This document shows, in pieces, positions 10,078 through 19,070 of a DNA stretch of 64,000 bases. The DNA comes from Gemmatimonadota bacterium. Its GTDB lineage: Bacteria; Latescibacterota; UBA2968. Positions within the stretch are counted from its first letter, which is position 1. Each line of letters opens with the position of its first letter. Made by a program: the position numbers and the translations under genes. The notes below the pieces were generated by a model. The model saw only the letters and a program-made list of their open reading frames with translations. It did not search any database and had not been told where the DNA came from. The DNA is taken from NCBI GenBank assembly GCA_002727195.1, contig PBWH01000005.1:260665-324664 (forward strand), in the 5' to 3' direction.

Positions 10078-13000
10078 TTGATTCCATCCAGGCTCACGCC
10101 GACGCCCACCAGAACGGCCATTTTGGCTGTTCTCCTAACAATCGCACCCGTGTCCACAGTCATCGGGCAGTCCCTCCAGGACGAGCGCGAAGCCTTCGAC
10201 TACGCACGCGTCCTTTTCTCCGACGGACTGTACGACACGGCTGCAGAAGAGTATCGGCGGTTCATCCTCAACTATCCAACGAGTGAACGGCTTGCTCAAG
10301 CCCGCCTGAAGCTAGCAGATGCCTACTTCCACGGTGGCAAACTCTCGGAAGCCGTCACGGCCTACCAGATATTCGTCGACAGACACCCCGACAATATCGA
10401 GGTGGCGGCGGCACTCCGGAACCGGGCGACCGCACTCGAGCAACAGAACGAACACGAGAGGGCCGCATCGGCTTTCACAGAGCTTTACGAGCGATTCCGA
10501 ACCGGGGAATACGCGGTCCAAGATCTGTTGTCGGCGGGAACCAATTCCCGCCAGGCCAAAGACTACCTCGGTGCCGAGCAATCCTTCCGGACCATCCTGA
10601 CGAACCACCCTTCCTCACCCCTGATCCGGGAGGCCACTTACAACTTGGGTCTCGTCCTGACCGACCAGAGCCGCGACTCCGAGGCGCTGGCCCTGTTCGA
10701 GTCCGTAAAGGAATCAGAGCGAGAACCCGACGCACTCCTGGAGATCGGGCGGATCTCGCTCGCACAGGATCACCTGCCCAAAACGGAACAAACTTTCAGC
10801 TCACTCCGGAAGCAATTCCCAGGGACCCGATCCGCCCAGGAGTCCTACCTGGTACTTGGCCAGTGGTACGAGCGTCAGGCCGAATGGAAGAAGGCAATCC
10901 AAACGTATGACCGTGCAAAGGGTGCTCGGCTCGACACACGCTACCAGCAACTCGCGATTCTAGGGCTCGCTCGTGCCTACCGAAAGACAGGCAAAGACGC
11001 CCTGCAGCTGTATACACAATTCCTTAAGGTCTATCCGAAGAGCGACTTCCTTCCCGACGCCCGGCTCGGCCTGGGTCGTTCCTTCGTGGATCAGGAAAAA
11101 TATCGACAGGCCATTGATGCCTTCAAACGGTTGCAGGAGGAATTCCCGAAACATCCCTTCAGCGTCACCGCCCATCGAGATATCGGTGATGTTTACGCCG
11201 CACTTGGATCCCCGAGACTCGCGTTGGCCGCATACCAGCGTCATCTGGATCAGGATCCACCAACAGACGAAGCGTCAGTGACCAGACTCAGCATGGGGCG
11301 CGTCTACCGAACCCAACTGGCCTGGACCGACAAGGCACTGGACATACTTAGAGACCTCACCAACAGCCCTGATCCTGAGATCGCTGGCTCCGCTCAGTTT
11401 CAGCTCGGCCAGACCTACGAACTACTCGGTCAGACCCATCTGGCGGTTCGTGAATATCGGAACTACCTCGAACGACACGCAGGAGATCCCGACGCCCACA
11501 AAGCCGAGCGCCGGATCCGATACCTGCTCGATTTCGCGCCATCGGCGCCGCTCGATCACGACCTGATCGAACTGATCGGCATCACCTCGGGTGATGTTGC
11601 CACAGGCTATAGACTGGGTCGACTGCTATTCGACCGTCGTCATTACGATGAAGCACTCCCTCATCTGGAGATCGCAGCGGGCGACTCTGCGTTCGCCGAC
11701 AGAGATGAGGCGGCCTACCTCCAGGCAGAGGCTTTGCTTGCTTTGGATCGGCAAAGCAACGCGTTGGCGGGATCTTCACCAGCGAACCAGTCCCGCGCAT
11801 TATCCATCTACCAGAGTCTGGTAGACAAGGGATCGAGTAATCGGTCCGACGACGCCGCCCTTCGAGCGATCGAATTGAAACACGCAGGCACGGATACCGC
11901 GTCGGCGAGCGCACGCGTATCAGCCTACGACCAGTTTGTCAAGACCTATCCCACGTCTGACCGGCTGGTAGACTCCCAGCTGCACAAGGGAGACGCGCTC
12001 CTGGTTCTTGGACGAACCTCGTCGCAGCACATCGACCGGGCACTCAAAAGCTACCGGGCTGCAGCCAAGTCGTCGAACACCGCGCTCGTAGAGAAGGCAC
12101 AATACGGTGTTGGGCGATGCCTGGCTATCAAGAAGCAGTATGCCCAGGCCGAGAACGCGCTTCGAGACTTTCTGTTCCAGTATCCGAACAGCAAGCTCGG
12201 CGAAGAAGCGAGATTCCAACTGGGGCTGATCCTCCTCGAACGCGGATACCTCCAGAGTGCGGCCATCGAGTTCGCTGATCTACTGAGATCCCCTACCTCT
12301 GTCGATCTAGAGAAGTCGAGCCGGGCCTTACTGGCCGAGTGTTACTTCCGGCTTAAGGACTATGCCTCCGCCGCGAGGACGGACGAGTCATTACTGAATA
12401 GGGGCGCTGATCCAGCTGTTCTTCGCCGGTTGGGTGAATCGTATGCGCAACTCGGAGAAGACGAGAAGGCGATCTCTGTCCTTGGCCTGTTCACCCGAAA
12501 ATTCCCGTCCGCCGCAGGAGCCGATACGCTGTCCTTCCGACGCGCGGAACTGCTGGCCCAACTCGGGCGTACGGGCCAGGCTATTGACGTCTTTGATCGT
12601 GTCGCGGCGAACTACCCAAAGAGTCCGCTGAAGCCCCAGGCACTTAGCTCCGTGGGACGGCTGCACTTTGAGCAGGGCAACTACACCGCCGCCCTGACCG
12701 CCGTGTCCGGTCCGGCGTCGCAGAAGAGCGAGGGGATCGACGAACTCCGTATCCTGGCGCTACTCCGCCTCGACCGGGCAAAGCAAGCTCGCAAGGAGAT
12801 CAACTCATTCCGAAAGGCCTATCCTGCGGCGCTAGAGGCCGTGGCCAGGTTCGAAGTGGAAGAGGCGCGTGTGCAGCTTCGCTACAGGAACCCGAAAGGG
12901 GCAAGGAAGAAGCTGGAAGGCGTCGTCAAGAATCACTCTGGAACCGCGGCTGCCGTAGACGCGGAGTTCTTCCTGATCGAAGCGCTTGAACGAGTCGGCA

Positions 13001-13674
13001 AAACCGACGAGCACTTCGCTGCGCTAAACGCCTTCGTGAAAAACCGGAAGGAAAATGCGAACTGGGCTCGCGCGAACCTCGACCTAGCGGAGATCAAGGT
13101 CAAGGATGACGACTACGTTGGCGCTTCAAAGGCTTATCTGAACGCCTTGAGCGGAAATCTGGAAGAGACCGAGCGTCCTGTCGTGATGAAGATGCTCTAC
13201 GAGGCCCACCGGAACCTTCGCCTCTACGATTCGGCGATCACCTATGCGCGCAACCTGATCGAAGCGTATCCGCATCACCCGCTTGCCCAGGGCGCCAGGA
13301 TCAATATCGGCGAGATCTACAGTGAGAAGGGCGACCACCGGAAGGCGATCGAGGAGATCAGGCCCCACCTGACCAAACTCCAGAACGATGAGTGGTCGAG
13401 TGCCCAGTTCGTGATCGCAAAGTCGCATCACGACTTGGGTGAGTATGAGAATGCGCTCCGGGAATACCTGAAGATGATCTACAATCCTCAGGGCAGCGTG
13501 AACTGGCTGGCGAACGCGTTCATGGGCCGGGCACAATGTTTCCGTGCTCTGGGCAGGGCCAGGGAGGCCTACGCCGAACTCGACAAGATTTCCGCCCGTT
13601 TTTCAGGCACTGCATTCGTGCTCCAGGCTGAGCAGATGCGGGCGGAAATGGACAAAGAACTCAGACGACAATGA
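10078..13674 (+). CDS. Large secreted tetratricopeptide-repeat protein
   Basis: 1198 aa ORF (TTG start), signal peptide, repeated YPxSxxxxxAxxxLGxxxxxxGxYxxAxxxF motifs (BamD/YbgF-like TPRs). Confidence 0.85.
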   Translation: MIPSRLTPTPTRTAILAVLLTIAPVSTVIGQSLQDEREAFDYARVLFSDGLYDTAAEEYRRFILNYPTSERLAQARLKLADAYFHGGKLSEAVTAYQIFVDRHPDNIEVAAALRNRATALEQQNEHERAASAFTELYERFRTGEYAVQDLLSAGTNSRQAKDYLGAEQSFRTILTNHPSSPLIREATYNLGLVLTDQSRDSEALALFESVKESEREPDALLEIGRISLAQDHLPKTEQTFSSLRKQFPGTRSAQESYLVLGQWYERQAEWKKAIQTYDRAKGARLDTRYQQLAILGLARAYRKTGKDALQLYTQFLKVYPKSDFLPDARLGLGRSFVDQEKYRQAIDAFKRLQEEFPKHPFSVTAHRDIGDVYAALGSPRLALAAYQRHLDQDPPTDEASVTRLSMGRVYRTQLAWTDKALDILRDLTNSPDPEIAGSAQFQLGQTYELLGQTHLAVREYRNYLERHAGDPDAHKAERRIRYLLDFAPSAPLDHDLIELIGITSGDVATGYRLGRLLFDRRHYDEALPHLEIAAGDSAFADRDEAAYLQAEALLALDRQSNALAGSSPANQSRALSIYQSLVDKGSSNRSDDAALRAIELKHAGTDTASASARVSAYDQFVKTYPTSDRLVDSQLHKGDALLVLGRTSSQHIDRALKSYRAAAKSSNTALVEKAQYGVGRCLAIKKQYAQAENALRDFLFQYPNSKLGEEARFQLGLILLERGYLQSAAIEFADLLRSPTSVDLEKSSRALLAECYFRLKDYASAARTDESLLNRGADPAVLRRLGESYAQLGEDEKAISVLGLFTRKFPSAAGADTLSFRRAELLAQLGRTGQAIDVFDRVAANYPKSPLKPQALSSVGRLHFEQGNYTAALTAVSGPASQKSEGIDELRILALLRLDRAKQARKEINSFRKAYPAALEAVARFEVEEARVQLRYRNPKGARKKLEGVVKNHSGTAAAVDAEFFLIEALERVGKTDEHFAALNAFVKNRKENANWARANLDLAEIKVKDDDYVGASKAYLNALSGNLEETERPVVMKMLYEAHRNLRLYDSAITYARNLIEAYPHHPLAQGARINIGEIYSEKGDHRKAIEEIRPHLTKLQNDEWSSAQFVIAKSHHDLGEYENALREYLKMIYNPQGSVNWLANAFMGRAQCFRALGRAREAYAELDKISARFSGTAFVLQAEQMRAEMDKELRRQ

Positions 13675-13728
13675 CCGCCCGGGCCGTGATGGCCTCAGGC
13701 ACTCACCCACTCTGGGAGGGGCCGGGAA

Positions 13729-14409
13729 ATGCACAGCGAACTCCTTAAAGGCGTCCCCTTGTTCGAAGGGCTGTCGGATGACGAACTGCACGCACTGTCC
13801 GACGTCGCCCTGCTGCGCGTATTCCCGAAGGATCGCGTGGTCATTATGGCCGAAGAGGAGGGTGACAGCCTGTTCGTGATTCATCAGGGGCAGGTGAAGG
13901 TCAGCATCGTCAGCGAGGACGGCCGCGAGGTCATTCTGTCGATTCTGGGCGAGGGTAACTTCTTCGGTGAAATGTCACTCCTCGACGGTCATCCGAGATC
14001 CGCGAACGTCACCACGACCCAGGAGACCGAACTCCTGATGGTGCGTCGTACGGACTTCCTCCACTTCATTCAACGATCTCCGCAGACGGCGATCAAGCTG
14101 CTCTCCGTCCTGGCGAGTCGATTGCGGAAGACCGACCGGAAGATCGAAGGGCTCGCGCTCTCCGACGTGACGGGACGCATCACGCAGACCCTATTGCAGC
14201 TTGCTGAAGAGCAGGGCTCGCCCACGCCCGATGGCGTGCTGATCAAGGATCGTCCGACGCACCAGGACCTGGCGAACATGTCCGGCACCACTCGCGAAAC
14301 AGTATCCCGTATTCTCAAGCGTCTCGAAAACCAGGCTTACATCGTTCCCAGAGGAAAAGACCTCCTGATAGTGGGTAGCGAAACGCAGCAGGGCGACAAA
14401 ATCGAATAG
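13729..14409 (+). CDS. Crp/Fnr-family transcriptional regulator
   Basis: LFEGLSDDELHALSDVA...GDSLFVIHQGQVKVSIVSEDGREVILSILGEGNFFGEMSLLDGHPRSANVTT; HTH THQDLANMSGTTRETVSRILKRLE. Confidence 0.93.
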   Translation: MHSELLKGVPLFEGLSDDELHALSDVALLRVFPKDRVVIMAEEEGDSLFVIHQGQVKVSIVSEDGREVILSILGEGNFFGEMSLLDGHPRSANVTTTQETELLMVRRTDFLHFIQRSPQTAIKLLSVLASRLRKTDRKIEGLALSDVTGRITQTLLQLAEEQGSPTPDGVLIKDRPTHQDLANMSGTTRETVSRILKRLENQAYIVPRGKDLLIVGSETQQGDKIE

Positions 14410-15942
14410 ATGGGAGAGACCATCGACAGGCCAGCGGAGGCGCTGGCCATCCTGTCCGACACGGACCTTTCCCGTGACATTCGGTCGAGACTAGAAGACG
14501 CCGGATGGCGCACGATCGTCACCAACACGATCGGGCCGGCTCGAAAGCTCCTGGAGAAGGATCGATTCGGGGCCGTGCTCCTCGACGCGCCGTTGATCGA
14601 GGAGGCCGACGATCCGATCGGAGAAGCCATCGCCCGATCGACCGAACCCCCTGGTGTCATCCTTCTGGGATCGACCGCCCATCCTCCGGCCCTACGGAAT
14701 CTGACGCCGGATACCCTCCTCGACTTGCCCCCCAAGAAGGGCGAACTCGAGGCGGCACTCCAGAAGCTGATCCAAGCACCGGGACGGTCGGACACGGAAA
14801 TCCTAGGCAGCTCCCCGGCAATCGAGCAGGTGCGCCAGACCGTTCAGCAGATCGCACCGACACCGGTCAACGTCCTGATCACCGGAGAGAGCGGCACGGG
14901 AAAGAGCCTGTTCGCGCGCGTCATCCACGACCGGAGCTCACGATCACGCCTGCCGTTTCTTACCCTGAACTGTGGATCCCTTCCAGAAACGCTCCTGGAG
15001 AGCGAGCTGTTCGGACACGAGAAGGGCGCCTTTACTGACGCCCGGGCTCAACGACAGGGGCTCTTCGAAACGGCCAAAGGCGGGACAGTATTCCTGGACG
15101 AAATCGGAGAGATGTCCCTCTCTGCGCAGGTAAGGCTGCTCCACGTCCTCGAGCAGCGAGAGATTACGAGGTTAGGTAGCAGCACCCCCATCCCTGTCGA
15201 CGTGCGTGTGATCGCTGCGACCAACCGGGACCTGCAACAGGCCGTGGCGCAGGGCACCTTCCGACGGGATCTCTACTACCGACTGCGAGTTGTCGAAATC
15301 GAGGCGCCGGCTCTCCGATCGATCCAGCAGGACATTCCCGTCTTTGCCGAGCGATTCATCACGCGCCTCAGCGAGGAACACAGCGTGCCCCCCATCTCGT
15401 TCGACAACGGCGCACTGTCCGTGCTGCAGTCATACGCCTGGCCCGGCAACATTCGCGAACTCCGCAACCTCGTCGAGCGGCTGATGGTGCTGACTGTCGA
15501 CCGAAACATCTCGGCGCACGTCCTGTCCTCATACCTGCAGGACGACAGCAGCGCAGACGAGGGGACCGAAAATCTTCCGGTCCACCTGGGCAAGACGCCA
15601 GAGGAGTCGTCTCGCGACCTTCTCTACTGGGCAATCCTCGAGGTCGCCCGTGACATCAAGGAGCTCAAATCCTACCTGATGGACAGTGGGAGCAGACAGG
15701 TCCCTTCACCGAGTCTACCGGTTTATCAACCCCACGAAACACCGATCGAAGCCGGAGCCGAAGCAGAGTTTTCTGAAACCGGCGCGGTCACCCAGCATAA
15801 AATAAAGACAATGGATGAAGTCGAGAAGGAAGCCATCGTCAATGCCCTTCAGGCCTCCGACGGTCATCGGAAGAGAGCTGCAGAACTGCTCGATATGGCG
15901 GAACGGACACTATACAGGAAGATCCGCCAATACGGCCTGTAG
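14410..15942 (+). CDS. Sigma-54-dependent activator with divergent N-terminal receiver-like region
   Basis: ITGESGTGKSLFARVIH, ESELFGHEKGAFTDARAQRQGLFETAKGGTVFLDEIGEM, RVIAATNRDL, YAWPGNIRELRNLVER, C-terminal Fis-type HTH HRKRAAELLDMAERTLYRKIRQYGL. Confidence 0.93.
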   Translation: MGETIDRPAEALAILSDTDLSRDIRSRLEDAGWRTIVTNTIGPARKLLEKDRFGAVLLDAPLIEEADDPIGEAIARSTEPPGVILLGSTAHPPALRNLTPDTLLDLPPKKGELEAALQKLIQAPGRSDTEILGSSPAIEQVRQTVQQIAPTPVNVLITGESGTGKSLFARVIHDRSSRSRLPFLTLNCGSLPETLLESELFGHEKGAFTDARAQRQGLFETAKGGTVFLDEIGEMSLSAQVRLLHVLEQREITRLGSSTPIPVDVRVIAATNRDLQQAVAQGTFRRDLYYRLRVVEIEAPALRSIQQDIPVFAERFITRLSEEHSVPPISFDNGALSVLQSYAWPGNIRELRNLVERLMVLTVDRNISAHVLSSYLQDDSSADEGTENLPVHLGKTPEESSRDLLYWAILEVARDIKELKSYLMDSGSRQVPSPSLPVYQPHETPIEAGAEAEFSETGAVTQHKIKTMDEVEKEAIVNALQASDGHRKRAAELLDMAERTLYRKIRQYGL

Positions 15943-16072
15943 CTGCCAACCAGTTTGTCACCTGCCTGTTTTTGGGAACCTTTTCACGTATAATCGGTCA
16001 TAGTCGGCGAGACGGGACATCGATCCCGCACTTCACACGATCCCCATCTGTTCCGGAGCAGGAGTTCGATCC

Positions 16073-17506
16073 ATGAAACGTTTAGCACTGACATTTGTCT
16101 TCGTCCTGGGCAGCGGCATTTCGGCCCACGCCCTGTCCGATAAAGAAGCGATCAACCAGCTCAAAGCGATCAACCAGGCCTTTACCTCGATCGCCGCACA
16201 GGCGACGGAAAGCGTCGTCACGATCACGACCAAACGTGTCGAAGAACCCAGGAGCCGACGTGGCCGGCGAATGCCGGACTTTTTCCATCAGTTCCAGTTC
16301 CCCGATCAGGAAGAGCGGGAGAGCTCGGGCATCGGATCCGGCATCATCATGACGTCGGATGGGTATGTGCTCACGAACAACCACGTCATCGAGGATGCGG
16401 ACGAAATCACGGTGATCATGAGCGACAACAGGGAGTACTCGGCCGAACTGGTCGGACGCGATGCGCTGACCGATGTCGCCGTGGTGAAGATCGAAGGTGA
16501 GAATCTGAAGGAGATTCAAATCGGCGATTCGGACAACGTACAGATCGGCGAGTGGGTTCTTGCGGTCGGCGCGCCGCTCGACTTAAGGTCGACAGTTACC
16601 TCCGGAATCGTCAGCGCGATCGGACGGAGCCTGGACATCATCGGTCAGGAGCTTTCTGTAGAGGACTTCATCCAGGTCGACGCGGCGATCAATCCGGGCA
16701 ACTCCGGCGGGGCGCTCGTTAACCTCGATAGTGAGCTCATCGGCGTCAACACGGCAATCGCCACGCGGAACCGCGGGTTCGTCGGCTACGGCTTTGCCAT
16801 CCCGATCAACCTCGCCAAGAAAGTCATGGACGATATCGTGGCCCACGGCGAAGTGCGTCGCGCATACCTGGGAGTCGGTCTTCGCACTGTATCCGCCGCT
16901 GAGGCAGACGCATTCGGCTTGGGCCGCCCGAGAGGCGTCCTGATCGAAACCGTTTTCTCGGATACCCCTGCCGAGAAGGCCGACTTCCGGCGTGGGGACA
17001 TCGTACTCGAAATCGACGGGCAATTAGTCAACAGGCCGAACCATCTCCAGAGCATCATCGCTAGAAAGCATCCAGGCGATGTAGCGAACTTCGAAGTCCG
17101 GCGAAACGATCGCACGATCACCCTGAAGGCGACGCTGGGAACGATCCCCAAGGACGGTCCTGTTGCCGCAGCGAGCGATGCAGAGGCACAAGAGTCATCC
17201 GCGCTCGGGATCACAGTCAGCGATCTCACGTCTGAGACCATCGAGGCTTTCAACCTTTCGGCTGACACGAAGGGCGTCGTGGTGACGAGGGTCGATCGCG
17301 GACCGGGTCGCGACGCCGGATTCCGTATGGGGGATGTGGTCATCTCCGTTCGCCAGAAAGAAATGGACAAGACTATCGGGAGCTCGACAGACTTCGACTC
17401 AGCGCTCGAGGAACTAAAGCCCGGGCGCGCTGCCTTTTCGGTCATCCGGAAGATGCGAAACGGCGAGGACCGGTATCTGTTCCTGACGCCGCGGATCCCT
17501 GAGTAG
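16073..17506 (+). CDS. HtrA/DegP-family periplasmic serine protease
   Basis: SSGIGSGIIMTSDGYVLTNNHVIEDADEITV; DALTDVAVVKI; INPGNSGGALVNLDSELIGVNTAI; two PDZ-like domains. Confidence 0.95.
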   Translation: MKRLALTFVFVLGSGISAHALSDKEAINQLKAINQAFTSIAAQATESVVTITTKRVEEPRSRRGRRMPDFFHQFQFPDQEERESSGIGSGIIMTSDGYVLTNNHVIEDADEITVIMSDNREYSAELVGRDALTDVAVVKIEGENLKEIQIGDSDNVQIGEWVLAVGAPLDLRSTVTSGIVSAIGRSLDIIGQELSVEDFIQVDAAINPGNSGGALVNLDSELIGVNTAIATRNRGFVGYGFAIPINLAKKVMDDIVAHGEVRRAYLGVGLRTVSAAEADAFGLGRPRGVLIETVFSDTPAEKADFRRGDIVLEIDGQLVNRPNHLQSIIARKHPGDVANFEVRRNDRTITLKATLGTIPKDGPVAAASDAEAQESSALGITVSDLTSETIEAFNLSADTKGVVVTRVDRGPGRDAGFRMGDVVISVRQKEMDKTIGSSTDFDSALEELKPGRAAFSVIRKMRNGEDRYLFLTPRIPE

Positions 17507-17528
17507 GCAGAACAGGCACTACATCAGA

Positions 17529-17563
17529 AAGGCCCCCGACTCCGTGATGGAGTCGGGGGCCTT
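17529..17563. terminator. Strong bidirectional intrinsic terminator between htrA and xerD
   Basis: aaggcccccgactcc-gtgat-ggagtcgggggcctt, 15-bp perfect stem, between convergent genes. Confidence 0.85.
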
Positions 17564-17608
17564 CTGTTTCCGATTTCGTAACCAAGCTCAAGACTGGGAA
17601 CGAAAAGG

Positions 17609-18628
17609 CTACGCTCGGGGATGGAAGGTCCGGTGGACTTCCTTCAGATATTCCCGGTCGATGTGGGTGTAAATCTGGGTCGTCGAAATGTCGGCGTGTC
17701 CGAGCATCTCCTGCACGGCTCTCAGATCGGCCCCGCCTTCCAGCAGGTGGGTGGCGAATGAATGCCGCAGCGTATGTGGACTCACATCCTTCCCGATTCC
17801 CGCGCCGACCACGTGCTTCTGGAGGACCTTGTAGATCCCCATGCGCGACAGTCGGCCGCCCCTGAAATTGAGAAACACGTTCGACGGTGAGTTCGGTTTC
17901 GTTAGGCTGGGTCGTGCGCTGTCCAGATACCGGCGAACCCAGCGTTGCGCCTGATCGCCAACCGGGACGATGCGTTCCTTGCTCCCCTTTCCGAAGACCC
18001 TCACCACGCCCGCATCGAACACGAGCTGTGATTTTTGGAAGTCGACAGCCTCCGATACGCGCAGCCCCACGCCATACATCATCTCCAGCAGAGCCCGGTC
18101 ACGAACGCCAAGATCGGTGTCGAGGTCTGGTTGCCCTAGCAGGGCTCCCATCTCTTCTATGGTCAACACCTCCGGCAGTTTCCGTCCGACCTTCGGAGGC
18201 CGCTGGTTCTCTGTCGGATTCTCCTCGACCAGGCCATCGGTGACGAGAAACGTGTGGAACACGCGAACGACCGTCAGGTTACGGGCGACACTCGATGCTG
18301 CCAGACCAATGTCATCCAGCAGCCGCGCGTAGTCCGACACATCCTTCGGGGTGACGCGCCCCACGGTGTCGATCCCTGATGTGACGAGCGACGACAGATA
18401 GCGGACAAGATCACGCTCGTATGCTTCCACCGAGTGATCGGCCAGGCCTCGCTCGAGCCGCACGTGATCGAGGAACCGGTAGAGCGGCTCTGCGAGCTCG
18501 TCGGGAATCCTCGCGCGTGCGTCTGTCAGCCCACTGTTCGACAATACACGCTCCTGTTCAGAAGGACAGCGCGACCTGAGGCGCTTCCAGATCCAACAGG
18601 GCTCGCTTCCAGGAAAGACCTCCGCCAA
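17609..18628 (-). CDS. xerD: Tyrosine recombinase XerC/XerD family
   Basis: MYGVGLRVSEAVDFQKSQL; GKGSKERIVPVG; VSPHTLRHSFATHLLEGGADLRAVQEMLGHADISTTQIYTHIDREYLKEVHRTFHPRA; true start probably downstream of the ORF start. Confidence 0.9.
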   Translation of the reverse strand: MAEVFPGSEPCWIWKRLRSRCPSEQERVLSNSGLTDARARIPDELAEPLYRFLDHVRLERGLADHSVEAYERDLVRYLSSLVTSGIDTVGRVTPKDVSDYARLLDDIGLAASSVARNLTVVRVFHTFLVTDGLVEENPTENQRPPKVGRKLPEVLTIEEMGALLGQPDLDTDLGVRDRALLEMMYGVGLRVSEAVDFQKSQLVFDAGVVRVFGKGSKERIVPVGDQAQRWVRRYLDSARPSLTKPNSPSNVFLNFRGGRLSRMGIYKVLQKHVVGAGIGKDVSPHTLRHSFATHLLEGGADLRAVQEMLGHADISTTQIYTHIDREYLKEVHRTFHPRA

Positions 18629-19070
18629 ACCCGGTCAGATCACCGTTGGTACCGATCACACGGTGACAGGGCACGAGCAGAGGCAGTGGATTCTGATTCA
18701 CGGCCACGCCGACCGCTCTCGACCCTTCCGCGCCCACGCCTACAGCCTTGGCGATCGAACCATAGCTCGCGGTCTTCCCATACCGAACGGCGAGAGTGGC
18801 TTCCCAGACCTGCATTTGGAACGGCGTTCCCGATGGGACCGTATCCCAGCCGACGAGAGCATATCGGTCACCATCAAAGTAGGCGATCAATCGGCCGAGC
18901 CAGTGACACGCGTAGTCTGGGATGCCGTCGGGCCCGGCAAGCGTGCCTTCGGTATACGCGCCAAACCGTATCCCTGTCAGCATTTGGTCAGACCAATCCG
19001 TATGCAGATCCCCGAACGGCGTCCTGACAGTGATCTCATTCAACGGGCGCTCCCTCCAGTGCGCGGACAA
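18558..19070 (-). CDS. ogt: Methylated-DNA--[protein]-cysteine S-methyltransferase
   Basis: GTPFQMQVWEATLAVRYGKTASYGSIAKAVG...RAVGVAVNQNPLPLLVPCHRVIGTNGDLTGFGGGLSWKRALLDLE (PCHRV active site). Confidence 0.93.
   Translation of the reverse strand: MSAHWRERPLNEITVRTPFGDLHTDWSDQMLTGIRFGAYTEGTLAGPDGIPDYACHWLGRLIAYFDGDRYALVGWDTVPSGTPFQMQVWEATLAVRYGKTASYGSIAKAVGVGAEGSRAVGVAVNQNPLPLLVPCHRVIGTNGDLTGFGGGLSWKRALLDLEAPQVALSF

Noticed and set aside
10078-13674. Internal repeats as a DNA repeat array
   Set aside because: Periodicity is protein-level TPR and not nucleotide-identical; not CRISPR or satellite.
17609-18628. Tyrosine recombinase as an integrase of a mobile element
   Set aside because: Motifs and context (with ogt and uvrC, no att-like repeats or phage genes) fit chromosomal XerC/XerD.
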